A DNA stretch of 64,000 nucleotides, from the NCBI GenBank assembly GCA_001896545.1, contig MPOT01000025.1, positions 94,488 to 158,487 of the forward strand. The letters are read 5' to 3'. The notes below the pieces were generated by a model. It saw only the letters and a list, made by a program, of their open reading frames with translations, did not search any database and was not told where the DNA came from. This document shows positions 25,905 to 34,214 of this stretch, in pieces; the stretch's first letter is position 1, and each line of letters begins with the position of its first letter. Origin of the DNA: Tepidanaerobacter sp. EBM-38 (lineage in GTDB: Bacteria; Bacillota; Thermosediminibacteria; Thermosediminibacterales; Tepidanaerobacteraceae). The translations under genes and the position numbers were made by a program.

Positions 25905-26735
25905 ATGATGAACCAATTGGAGGACGGTCGAGTATTTCTTGAATATGGACCCATACGCATGTTAATGGATGTTTCAATTAAAGTACAAAGACAACCAGAA
26001 CTGGCGTTTATGGTAGGCTTAGATGTTATTGAAGAGTTCAAAAGAGCTTGTGAATACATGTCTCTTATTAAAGGTCAAGATCGTGTAAGGGAGTCTGTAC
26101 AAAACTATCCCATATCAGTACAAAAGATGCTAGCTGCAGTCAAGAGAGTAGGGGATGAAACCCTTACTCCTCTGGCGGCAGTAGCAGGTGCTTTTTCCGA
26201 TATTGCCCTTGAAAAGGCACTTGCACTTGGAGCCGAAAGAGTCATTATAAACAACGGCGGAGATATTGCATTTAAAGATATAAGGGGAAATCCTATAAAG
26301 ATAGGTATTCCTGTGTCAAAAAATTCTCCTACCCCCTTTTTAACCCTGATGATTTCCGATAAGAATGTGACTGGAATTTGTACCAGTGGGATAGGAGGTA
26401 GGAGTTTTACTAAAGGCATAGCTACTGCAGCGGTAGCCATAGCTGAAAATGCTGCCTTGGCAGATGCTTGCGCTACATATCTTGGTAATGAGACTAATGT
26501 GGAAGACCCTGAAATAATTCGATGTTATGCAGAGGAGATAGATTCAGAGACTGACATACCCGGCCATCAAATCACACTGAAAGTAGGATGCCTAAGCAAG
26601 AAAAAGATATATAGTGCTTTGTTAAATGGTATGAAGGCTGCGGAGGATATATATGAACGACACATAATATGGGGTTCTATATTATGCATAGATAAAGAGA
26701 TAGTAACTGTGCCATCGGAAATTAATATCTCTTGA
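25905..26735 (+). CDS. UPF0280 (ApbE-like) family protein
   Basis: This 276-residue protein belongs to the UPF0280 group of the ApbE superfamily, whose classical members attach FMN covalently to target proteins. It has LTPLAAVAGAFSDIALEKAL near residue 85, the VIINNGGDIAF stretch near 113 and GIGGRSFTKGIATAAVAIAE near 164. The gene follows hnr after 3 bp, so it is almost certainly co-transcribed, and it may help assemble or modify Hnr or another flavoprotein of the cluster. The start at 25905 lacks a good ribosome binding site, which suggests coupling to hnr. Confidence 0.75.
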   Translation: MMNQLEDGRVFLEYGPIRMLMDVSIKVQRQPELAFMVGLDVIEEFKRACEYMSLIKGQDRVRESVQNYPISVQKMLAAVKRVGDETLTPLAAVAGAFSDIALEKALALGAERVIINNGGDIAFKDIRGNPIKIGIPVSKNSPTPFLTLMISDKNVTGICTSGIGGRSFTKGIATAAVAIAENAALADACATYLGNETNVEDPEIIRCYAEEIDSETDIPGHQITLKVGCLSKKKIYSALLNGMKAAEDIYERHIIWGSILCIDKEIVTVPSEINIS

Positions 26736-26770
26736 AATACTGCATACTATTCATAATATAATGATTATTT

Positions 26771-26801
26771 ACCGTATAACCTATTTTTATAATTGTACGG
26801 T
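26771..26801. promoter_or_regulatory. Inverted repeat upstream of the yqeC operon, possible molybdate operator
   Basis: ACCGTATAA and TTGTACGGT pair at 8 of 9 positions across a 13-base AT-rich spacer. The element lies in the only sizeable gap before the maturation genes. A ModE-like DNA-binding protein is encoded inside the same operon, so this is a plausible site for it. That pairing is inference. Confidence 0.4.
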
Positions 26802-26956
26802 CAACATCTAGTGCGTTTGATTATAATTAGAATAATGTAGAAATAATTGACTTTTGATAGTAGAATAAACAATAAGCGTAGAGTATGCTTTCTAATGATA
26901 TAATTTACAAACGTGTCTTGTTCTTTTTATATAATCAAAAAATGTGGGGTAGCAAT

Positions 26957-27724
26957 ATGCTGCTTAATGCTTTAAACATAATTGAGAATAATGAAGTAAT
27001 ATCTCTAGTGGGGGCAGGAGGTAAAACCTCTTTCATGTATGCCTTAGCCCGTGAACTATCCTCATTGCAGAGGAGAGTCCTTATAACAACTACAACTCAT
27101 CTCAAAAAACCTACGGGAAAAGCTTATGAACTAATGATTCTAGAAAATTGCCCCAAAAGAGCCGCCAATAAAATAAACCAAATATTTGATGCATCGAACG
27201 TGGCTTTTTGGGCAGATAACGAAGTGTCTGATGGAAAAATACGTGGGTTATCCATGGAAAGTATTGATATTATCGCCGATATGGGCATTGCCGATAATAT
27301 ACTAATAGAAGCTGACGGATCCAAAGGCTTGCCTATAAAAGCGCCTGCATATAATGAACCTGTTATCCCAAAGAAAACAACCATATTGATAGGTGTAATT
27401 GGGATTGATGCTCTAGGTCGCACTATAGATGACAAGACTGTACACCGGCCTGAATTTTTAAGCATGATATCAGGGAAACCTTTAGGTGGGATTATCGATG
27501 AGGCGGTGATACAAAACCTAATATTTTCTCCATATGGTCTGTTTAAAGGTGCTACAGAGCAAATGAAGAAAGTTGTTGTGATAAATAAAGTTGATAATAA
27601 TCAAATATTAGACCTTGCAATAAAGTTGGCGGAATCCATAAAAAACGTAAGCAATATAGAGATTTTTCGCATTTTACTCACATCTTTTAATTGTGAAACT
27701 TCTAGAATCAAGGTGATTTTATAA
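26957..27724 (+). CDS. yqeC: Selenium cofactor biosynthesis protein YqeC
   Basis: YqeC is one of the marker proteins of selenium-dependent molybdenum hydroxylases; its exact reaction is not settled. This 255-residue protein has a P-loop-like VSLVGAGGKTSFMYALAREL near residue 15, ITTTTHL near 44, EADGSKGLPIKAP near 117 and an IGVIGIDALGR segment near 144. ATG at 26957 fits the family's usual beginning and has GGGG 7 bp before it; upstream in-frame ATG codons at 26885 and 26942 exist. Its stop overlaps the next start by one base. Confidence 0.88.
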   Translation: MLLNALNIIENNEVISLVGAGGKTSFMYALARELSSLQRRVLITTTTHLKKPTGKAYELMILENCPKRAANKINQIFDASNVAFWADNEVSDGKIRGLSMESIDIIADMGIADNILIEADGSKGLPIKAPAYNEPVIPKKTTILIGVIGIDALGRTIDDKTVHRPEFLSMISGKPLGGIIDEAVIQNLIFSPYGLFKGATEQMKKVVVINKVDNNQILDLAIKLAESIKNVSNIEIFRILLTSFNCETSRIKVIL

Positions 27725-28302
27725 TGGGAGAATCATCAAAAGATAGTATAAAAATATGCGGTATTATTTTAGCGGCAGGGGAAGGGAAAAGGGCCGGTGG
27801 AGGCAAGTTGAGTAGGGATATTCAGGGAAAGCCCATGCTACAGTGCGTTGTTGAGATGGCAGTACAATCTAGTCTAGATGATGTCCTATTGGTCACTGGA
27901 TATGAAAGAAATTTAGGTGAAAAAATAGCAAAGCGTGCTGGTATTAGATCCTACTATAATGCCGACTATCCATTGGGTATGAGCACATCGCTCAAGCTGG
28001 GGATATCTAAGGTGCCCCAAGGGATTTCTGCTGTTGTAATAATATTAGGAGATATGCCGTATATTCAAAGGGAAACCTTAGATTCTATTATTGATTTACA
28101 TAAAACAACTAGGAGTAAGATAATCATCCCTGTCTACAATGGAAAGAAAGGCCATCCGGTTTTAATGGCTTGCACTTACAATGATGAAATATACAATATC
28201 TCAGGTGATAGGGGAGCACGGGAAATTATAAAAAAGCATGTTGATGAAGTTGTATACTTAGAGACTGGCGATCCGGGTATATTGCAGGACATCGATTATT
28301 AA
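27724..28302 (+). CDS. mocA: Molybdenum cofactor cytidylyltransferase MocA
   Basis: It transfers CMP from CTP to molybdopterin to make the dinucleotide cofactor used by the xanthine-dehydrogenase family. The 192-residue nucleotidyltransferase has GIILAAGEGKRAGGGKLSRD near residue 13, LGDMPYIQRETLD near 107 and the GHPVLM segment near 141. It overlaps yqeC by one base. Its presence agrees with NdhSL/NdhM needing the dinucleotide cofactor. Confidence 0.9.
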   Translation: MGESSKDSIKICGIILAAGEGKRAGGGKLSRDIQGKPMLQCVVEMAVQSSLDDVLLVTGYERNLGEKIAKRAGIRSYYNADYPLGMSTSLKLGISKVPQGISAVVIILGDMPYIQRETLDSIIDLHKTTRSKIIIPVYNGKKGHPVLMACTYNDEIYNISGDRGAREIIKKHVDEVVYLETGDPGILQDIDY

Positions 28303-28322
28303 TTTATTATGAGGTGATGGTA

Positions 28323-29153
28323 TTGGAAGGTTCTAAAGTAATAGAGAAGCTTGCTTGCATGATAGCTCAAAATGAACCTGCGGCACTAGTAACGGTAGTG
28401 GAATCTTCTGGTTCTACTCCCCGAGGGCCAGGAAGTATGATGTTAGTTGATAAAAAGGGTGTGCTTTTGGAAGGGACTATTGGCGGAGGAATTCTCGAAG
28501 AAAGGGCTAAAAGCGATGCGGCCGAATGTCTCAGGGTAAAGGAATCGAAACTTTTTTTCTATGAACTGGGTGCGGAAAATGAAAAATCATTGCCTATGAT
28601 TTGTGGTGGAAATATTAGGTATTTTGTTAAAGTATTTCCCAAAAAAAAACGGCTTATAATTATAGGAGCCGGACATGTAGGGGAAAAACTATGTAAAATG
28701 GCTAATATTTTAGGATATACGATTATCGTTGTTGATGATCGGGAAAACCGTGCTACGAAGGAGAACTTTCCGGAAGCAAGTCAGCTTCTTGTGGGTGATA
28801 TTCTGGAGAACTTGAGGAAAGTTTCTATCGATGAGAATACCTGCATAGTAATAGTAACACATGCTCATAAATATGATCAAGCTGTCCTGGAGGCTGTAAT
28901 TGATTCAAATGCATTATATATAGGTATGATAGGGAGTGTTTCTAAAGTTAGGACATGTTTTGAGAATTTACGGGAAAAGGGTATATCCAATGAACTCATT
29001 GGTAAAGTTTACTCTCCTATAGGTTTAGATATAGGAGGTGAATCCCCTGAAGAAATAGCCCTTTCCATTATGACTCAAATTCAGGCTATTACTTATAACA
29101 AGAGCGTGCCGCACATGAAGTATATTATGAAACAAAAAAATCAGGAGGGCTGA
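28323..29153 (+). CDS. xdhC: XdhC-family molybdenum hydroxylase maturation protein
   Basis: XdhC proteins bind the molybdenum cofactor and help exchange an oxygen ligand for sulfur or, in this context, selenium before insertion. This 276-residue protein has the N-terminal XdhC/CoxI motif SSGSTPRGPGSMMLV near residue 24 with GTIGGGILEERA near 49, and a C-terminal Rossmann domain beginning LIIIGAGHVGEKLCKMA near 109 and VTHAHKYDQAVLEA near 176. TTG at 28323 follows GAGGTG with good spacing; GTG at 28314 and ATG at 28317 are alternatives. Confidence 0.88.
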   Translation: MEGSKVIEKLACMIAQNEPAALVTVVESSGSTPRGPGSMMLVDKKGVLLEGTIGGGILEERAKSDAAECLRVKESKLFFYELGAENEKSLPMICGGNIRYFVKVFPKKKRLIIIGAGHVGEKLCKMANILGYTIIVVDDRENRATKENFPEASQLLVGDILENLRKVSIDENTCIVIVTHAHKYDQAVLEAVIDSNALYIGMIGSVSKVRTCFENLREKGISNELIGKVYSPIGLDIGGESPEEIALSIMTQIQAITYNKSVPHMKYIMKQKNQEG

Positions 29154-29155
29154 GC

Positions 29156-29959
29156 TTGCAAGATTTGGTGGTTTTAATAAAGGGTGCCGGCGAAATGGCG
29201 TCTGCTGTAGCGCACAGACTATACCGATCGGGATTTCAAATTATTATGACCGAAGTGGAAAAACCCTTGATGGTACGAAGGCATGTATCTTTCGGGAATT
29301 GTGTATATGAAGGAAGTTGGCAGGTAGAAGGGGTTAAGTCAAAATTGGTGAACGATTTAAGAGAAATCCGGAGTACTTTAACCGAGGGCAAAATACCCGT
29401 GTTAATTGATGATAAGTGTCAACTTTGCCAAGCTTTAAGTCCTAAAGTGATAGTTGACGGGATTTTGGCTAAACGAAACACCGGAACAACCATAAACGAT
29501 GCACAGGTAGTCATTGGCTTAGGGCCGGGCTTCGAGGCAGGTAAAGATGTTCATGTAGTGATTGAGACAATGAGGGGACACGATCTGGGACGAGTGATTC
29601 TAAAGGGAGCCGCACAGAAAAATACAGGTACTCCGGGCCCAATTCAGGGTATTACAGATGATCGAGTATTGCGGGCACCTAGAGCGGGAGTGGTTAAAAA
29701 TATTCTAGATATAGGGAGCCTTGTAAAAAAAGGTGACATTATAGGTAACGTAGGTGACCAACCGTTTACTGCAAAAATTGATGGGATTTTGCGGGGATTA
29801 ATTCATGATGGTTTAACCGTTAAAGCAGGGCAAAAGATCGGGGATATAGATCCTCGGGGCCAGGTAGATTACTGTAATACCATAAGTGATAAAGGTAGGA
29901 CTATTTCGGGAGGAGTATTGGAAACCATATTGTTGCTTTTAAAGGATGTAAATCTGTAA
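29156..29959 (+). CDS. yqeB: Selenium-dependent molybdenum hydroxylase maturation protein YqeB
   Basis: YqeB is a marker of the selenium-dependent hydroxylase trait, usually beside xdhC and yqeC; it is needed for active enzyme but its reaction is not known. The 267 residues start with a dinucleotide-fold segment LIKGAGEMASAVAHRLYRSGF, then EKPLMVRRHVSFGNCVYEG near residue 40, VIGLGPGFEAGKDVHVVIETM near 120, and a biotinyl-like C-terminal region with RAPRAGVVKNILDIGSLVKKGD near 178. TTG at 29156 follows AGGAGGGC. It lies 2 bp after xdhC. Confidence 0.88.
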   Translation: MQDLVVLIKGAGEMASAVAHRLYRSGFQIIMTEVEKPLMVRRHVSFGNCVYEGSWQVEGVKSKLVNDLREIRSTLTEGKIPVLIDDKCQLCQALSPKVIVDGILAKRNTGTTINDAQVVIGLGPGFEAGKDVHVVIETMRGHDLGRVILKGAAQKNTGTPGPIQGITDDRVLRAPRAGVVKNILDIGSLVKKGDIIGNVGDQPFTAKIDGILRGLIHDGLTVKAGQKIGDIDPRGQVDYCNTISDKGRTISGGVLETILLLLKDVNL

Positions 29960-29974
29960 AAGGTGGAGAAGAAA

Positions 29975-30310
29975 GTGAAGTTGGTTTATAAAATATGGGT
30001 TGAGGGCAAGACTAAAGCTTTTGGTGAAGGTCCCTATGAACTCTTGAGGAAAGTTGAACAACTGGGATCTTTGAATAAAGCGGCTCAAGATATGAATATG
30101 TCTTACAGTAAAGCTTGGTCGATTATCAAAAGAGCCGAGAAGGAGCTAGGCTTTAAACTGGTAGAAAGCAACACCGGGGGTGCTGGTGGTGGCGGTTCAT
30201 GCCTTACATCTCAAGCCAAGACCCTGTTAAACAAATATGACGAATTTTGCAGTGAAGCTGGGGAAATACTTACAAAACTATATAATAAATATTTTAGTGA
30301 GTTGCTTTAG
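29975..30310 (+). CDS. ModE-like winged-helix regulator (DNA-binding domain only)
   Basis: This 111-residue protein matches the N-terminal LysR-type helix-turn-helix of ModE: FGEGPYELLRKVEQLGSLN, then KAAQDMNMSYSKAWSIIKRAEKELGF near residue 36 and the Gly-rich wing GGAGGGGSCLT. The molybdate-binding TOBE domains of full ModE are absent, as in many clostridial relatives. It probably regulates molybdenum uptake or hydroxylase genes; the palindrome at 26771-26801 is a candidate site. GTG at 29975 follows GGTGGAGAAG. It lies 15 bp after yqeB. Confidence 0.82.
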   Translation: MKLVYKIWVEGKTKAFGEGPYELLRKVEQLGSLNKAAQDMNMSYSKAWSIIKRAEKELGFKLVESNTGGAGGGGSCLTSQAKTLLNKYDEFCSEAGEILTKLYNKYFSELL

Positions 30311-30367
30311 AGCATTTTTTAATGAAAGCGTTATTCGAACATAAATACAACGCTAAGGAGACTTGCT

Positions 30368-30994
30368 ATGGGATACAAGAATTTGCTACTGCAAGGCGAT
30401 ATCGGCATAGGTAAATCTATAATTATAATGGATTCAATAATACCTTATATCGACTTTGTCGGAGGTTATTATACTCAAAGGATATTGAAAAATAAACAAA
30501 AGGTAGGTTTCTTGATAAATCCCATAGAGAGTGTAAAAACCTATGGTTTGAATCGGGATATCAAAGACATAAAGCCGGAAGGAAGACAGCGGCTATTTAT
30601 ATATAAAAACCCCAATGGGACTTGGTCTTTTGATAACGAAGTCTTTACATACTTTAGCATAAAATATTTATCAAAGGGTCTGCAGCAGCGTAAAAAACTG
30701 CTTATAGCTGATGAACTTGGAGGTATGGAGTTTCAAAGGGATGATTTCCTTCAGGAGGTAGTAAAAATTTTCCTAAGCGATGTGCCTGTTTTAGGTGTAT
30801 TAAAATCCCATAGCAATTTTCAAAAACTAAAAAAGACCACTCTTTTAAAAACAACCTATAAAAACGTGGAGCAATTCAAAAGCTTGGTAAGCCAAAAGAC
30901 TCAAATAATTCTGTTAACTCCAGGGGCGAATAACAATGAAGTTGTGTCACAGGTGCAGGCATTTGTGAAAAAATCTATCACAGCAGTAAATTAA
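30368..30994 (+). CDS. P-loop nucleotide triphosphatase (NTPase_1-like)
   Basis: This 208-residue protein has a Walker A motif GDIGIGKSI near residue 10, a GGYYTQRI segment near 32 and Walker B with LLIADELGGMEF near 115, the pattern of the NTPase_1/THEP1-type nucleoside triphosphatases. Its place between a ModE-like regulator and a metal-type ABC importer suggests a role in molybdenum or selenium cofactor handling. Nothing in the sequence shows which. It has an AAGGAG site and is followed by the permease after 22 bp. Confidence 0.7.
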   Translation: MGYKNLLLQGDIGIGKSIIIMDSIIPYIDFVGGYYTQRILKNKQKVGFLINPIESVKTYGLNRDIKDIKPEGRQRLFIYKNPNGTWSFDNEVFTYFSIKYLSKGLQQRKKLLIADELGGMEFQRDDFLQEVVKIFLSDVPVLGVLKSHSNFQKLKKTTLLKTTYKNVEQFKSLVSQKTQIILLTPGANNNEVVSQVQAFVKKSITAVN

Positions 30995-31016
30995 TTAAAC
31001 GGAAGGAAAGACATCT

Positions 31017-32069
31017 ATGGATATAAAAATCAATGAAGTCAATAATAAAAACCTCATCTCAATAAGGCATACACATATCAAAAATAAATTTACATTTCTC
31101 ACCATAATATTTGCTGTAGTCTTTATAATATCTTTTACAGTAGGTCGGTATCCTTTGACAATAAAACAGCTTTTGGATTTTCTTATACTTAGATTTTTCC
31201 ATGTTTCCAAAGAAGTACCTGATGTAGTCGAGACCGTTATAATGAATCTGAGGCTTCCTCGAATTTTAGCAGCAGTTTTGGTAGGGTCATCTCTGGCAGC
31301 TTCAGGCGCAGCTTATCAAGGTATTTTTAAAAATCCTCTGGCTTCGCCGGATGTTTTAGGGGCTTCAGCCGGTTCGGCCTTTGGGGCAAGTCTTGCCATT
31401 TATTTTTCATTTAGCCATTACGGAATACAGCTTTCAGCTTTTATCTTTGGAATAATTTCGGTGTTGTTGGCCTTTATCATAAGCCAAAGGATTCGCACCG
31501 ATTCGGCGGTGGCATTGGTTCTAACCGGCATGCTTGTAAGCACACTCTTTTCATCGGCAATATCCCTTATAAAATATGTGGCTGATCCTTTTGATAAGCT
31601 TCCCACCATAACCTTTTGGCTAATGGGAAGCCTATCAGGTATGAGCATGCGTAGTGTAAAATTTGCGTGTATTCCCATATTCATAAGTTTAACGGTGCTT
31701 TGCCTATTGCGTTGGCAAATAAGTGTGCTGTCACTGGGAGATGAAGAGGCTAAAGCCCTTGGAGTCAATACACAACGTCTGCGGCTGATTGTTATCATTT
31801 GCTCCACTGTTCTTACGGCAACATCCGTATGTATAAGCGGTGTTATCGGTTGGATAGGGCTGGTGATACCAAATTTAGCGCGATTACTTGTTGGCTCTAA
31901 TTATATGCATCTTCTTCCTGCAACCATAGTCATGGGCGGTACTTTTTTGCTGGGAGTGGATTGTGTTTCTCGGGGCCTTTTTCCTGTGGAAGTGCCATTG
32001 GGAATACTTACGGCCTTTATAGGTGCTCCCTTCTTTTTAATACTATTATACAAGGGTTGGAGGGAATAA
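31017..32069 (+). CDS. FecCD/BtuC-family ABC importer permease
   Basis: This 350-residue membrane protein has about ten hydrophobic segments and the family signatures LRLPRILAAVLVGSSLAASG near residue 76, GAAYQGIFKNPLASPDVLGAS near 97, and GVIGWIGLVIPNLARLLVGSNY near 275. The family imports iron-siderophores, heme, cobalamin and, in the MolBCA type, molybdate or tungstate. Here molybdate or tungstate is my preferred reading because of the ModE-like regulator and hydroxylase maturation genes just upstream; cobalamin is possible since the strain uses B12. The charged N-terminus before the first membrane segment is normal. Confidence 0.85.
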   Translation: MDIKINEVNNKNLISIRHTHIKNKFTFLTIIFAVVFIISFTVGRYPLTIKQLLDFLILRFFHVSKEVPDVVETVIMNLRLPRILAAVLVGSSLAASGAAYQGIFKNPLASPDVLGASAGSAFGASLAIYFSFSHYGIQLSAFIFGIISVLLAFIISQRIRTDSAVALVLTGMLVSTLFSSAISLIKYVADPFDKLPTITFWLMGSLSGMSMRSVKFACIPIFISLTVLCLLRWQISVLSLGDEEAKALGVNTQRLRLIVIICSTVLTATSVCISGVIGWIGLVIPNLARLLVGSNYMHLLPATIVMGGTFLLGVDCVSRGLFPVEVPLGILTAFIGAPFFLILLYKGWRE

Positions 32070-32071
32070 AA

Positions 32072-32854
32072 GTGAAGTTGGACCTAAACGAAGTTGCAGT
32101 TGGGTATAAGGGTATAGCGGTTTTAAAGGATGTATCCTTTACCTTAAACACCGGAGAAGTTTTATGTATATTGGGTCCTAACGGCTCGGGCAAGACCACG
32201 CTTTTTAAGACAATCATGAAACTTAAACCGCCTTTGTCCGGTGTTATTTCCATTGACGGCTGTGATATCTCAAAATGGCCTTATGACAAAATCGCCACTT
32301 ATATCGGATATATTCCTCAAAACTATAGTACAGTTTTTCCATATACAGCCTTAGAAATGGTACTTATGGGAAGAACTCCCGGACTTAGCATATGGTCAGT
32401 ACCTAAAGCGGAGGATATACAAATTGCATTGGACTCTATGAAAGCATTAAGCATACTTCATTTAAAGGATAAAATCTTTACAAAAATAAGCGGTGGAGAA
32501 AGACAACTGGTTTTAATAGCGCGGGCAATAGCTCAACAGACAAAACTTCTGATTATGGATGAGCCAACTAATAACTTAGACTTTGGAAATCAAGTTTTAA
32601 TACTAAACCAAATAAAAAAGCTTTCCCAAAAAGGCATAGCGGTCATTATGGCTACTCATGTTCCGGAACACGCCTTTTTGTATGCTGATAAAGTACTTAT
32701 GGTCAAAGACGGGTATGTTTTAGCATATGGCAAAAGCAAAGAAATCCTATCCGAAGAGAATCTCAAAAAACTATATGGTGTAAATTTAAAACTAATGCCG
32801 GTTGCAAGTGAATGTTATCCTAGTTTTAAAGTGTGTATTCCAGGAGTTGTTTAG
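32072..32854 (+). CDS. ABC importer ATP-binding protein (FepC/BtuD type)
   Basis: This 260-residue ATPase pairs with the FecCD-type permease. It has Walker A GPNGSGKTT near residue 34, the Q-loop YIPQNYSTVFPYTA near 80, signature ISGGERQLVLIARAIAQ near 140, Walker B LLIMDEPTNNLDF near 160 and the switch His in MATHVPEHA near 194. GTG at 32072 follows TTGGAGGGA and begins 2 bp after the permease stop; the longer upstream frame lies inside the permease gene and is not used. Confidence 0.9.
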   Translation: MKLDLNEVAVGYKGIAVLKDVSFTLNTGEVLCILGPNGSGKTTLFKTIMKLKPPLSGVISIDGCDISKWPYDKIATYIGYIPQNYSTVFPYTALEMVLMGRTPGLSIWSVPKAEDIQIALDSMKALSILHLKDKIFTKISGGERQLVLIARAIAQQTKLLIMDEPTNNLDFGNQVLILNQIKKLSQKGIAVIMATHVPEHAFLYADKVLMVKDGYVLAYGKSKEILSEENLKKLYGVNLKLMPVASECYPSFKVCIPGVV

Positions 32855-32904
32855 GTTAGTGGTAAGCAAATTGAGATTATAATAAAAAAAGGAGAGATGA
32901 ATAA

Positions 32905-34026
32905 ATGATTTTAAGAAAAAGAACAACTGTTAAAATACTCAGTATTACTTTATTAGCGGTGATTTTATTATCATTAGCTACAGGGTGTACCAATAATCCT
33001 CAAGGGACAGCCGAGATACCTCAACAACCAGAGCCAGAAGTAAATGAAAATGTGATTACAGATATGGCCGGCAGAGAAGTAATCCTACCCGAGAAAACAG
33101 AAAAGATATTTTCCTTAAGCCCCGTAGGGACCATCATGCTATACACCTTGTGTCCGGAAAAACTTTTGGGTTGGAACTACGAATTAAGCGAAATGGAGAA
33201 ATATTATATACTTCCACAGTATAAAGATTTGCCAAATCTGGGCGGAGCCGGTAAAAACCCCCCAAATGCTGAAGAAATATTAAAGCTAAAACCTGACATA
33301 ATTGTTTATGTTACCGATATAAATGAAACAAACATATCTACGGCGGAGCAGTTTCAAAATGAGCTGAATATTCCTGTGGTAGTCCTTGATGGAGATATAG
33401 AAAAAACTGCAGATACATATGCCTTGTTGGGGAAAATTATCGGAGATGAAGCCACAGCGGAAAATTTATGTGCTTATATAAAAGAAACGATACAAGAGAT
33501 TCAGGACAAAGCAAAATCAATATCTGAAGATAAAAAGGTAAGGGTTTATTATGCTGAAGGGAATGATGGCCTGGAGACTGATCCCAGGGGTTCGGGGCAT
33601 GTGCAAGTCTTAGATATGGTAGGTGGGATAAATGTTGCGGAGGTTTCAAAAATAGAAGGCTCCGGCCGACTTAAGGTCTCTTTGGAACAGCTTTTGAACT
33701 GGAATCCGGATTTGATAATTGCATGGGCTGATGATCGAGGAGGGTATTACTCAAACATTTTTAAAGATGAAAATTGGAGCGGACTTAATGCGGTGAAAAA
33801 TGGTGAAGTTTATGAAATACCCAATTTTCCTTTTAGCTGGTTTGACCGCCCGCCATCTGTAAATCGAATTTTAGGTCTAAAATGGCTAGGCAATCTTTTG
33901 TATCCTGAGGTATTTGATTATGATATAAAGAAAGAAGTGAAGTATTTTTACGAACAATTTTACCATTATCAACTGACGGAGGAAGAGCTGGCAAAACTGG
34001 TTGATACTTCTACAAGAAGGCAATAA
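32905..34026 (+). CDS. ABC importer substrate-binding lipoprotein (class III, MolA-like)
   Basis: This 373-residue lipoprotein has a signal peptide ending at the lipobox LATGC (C28). The mature part has the two-lobe BtuF/FhuD-like layout: VITDMAGREVILPEKTEKIF near residue 49, ILKLKPDIIVYV near 124 and FSWFDRPPSVNRILGLKWLGN near 310. The last segment is typical of metal or oxyanion binders of this class, including MolA-type proteins. The ligand cannot be read from sequence; molybdate or tungstate is inferred from neighbours. AAAGGAGAG precedes the ATG. Confidence 0.82.
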   Translation: MILRKRTTVKILSITLLAVILLSLATGCTNNPQGTAEIPQQPEPEVNENVITDMAGREVILPEKTEKIFSLSPVGTIMLYTLCPEKLLGWNYELSEMEKYYILPQYKDLPNLGGAGKNPPNAEEILKLKPDIIVYVTDINETNISTAEQFQNELNIPVVVLDGDIEKTADTYALLGKIIGDEATAENLCAYIKETIQEIQDKAKSISEDKKVRVYYAEGNDGLETDPRGSGHVQVLDMVGGINVAEVSKIEGSGRLKVSLEQLLNWNPDLIIAWADDRGGYYSNIFKDENWSGLNAVKNGEVYEIPNFPFSWFDRPPSVNRILGLKWLGNLLYPEVFDYDIKKEVKYFYEQFYHYQLTEEELAKLVDTSTRRQ

Positions 34027-34214
34027 ATCAAAAAATACCAAATTTATCGTTTTATTTATGACAGATGAATAATTTAAACTTATAAGATAGAGAGAAACAT
34101 AAAGGGATAGTAGTGGATTATAGAAAGTTTCAAGAATATATGTGAAATAGATCTTATTGAGTGTTGACGTTCCATATATAAATAAGTCTAAGCTGGGAAA
34201 AGGTGGTGTGCAGT

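Noticed and set aside
25460..26059. Long minus-strand open frame (199 codons) across hnr and the UPF0280 gene
   Set aside because: It is antisense to two well-recognised genes, has no ribosome binding site and reads as low-complexity Ser/Thr/Ile-rich sequence.
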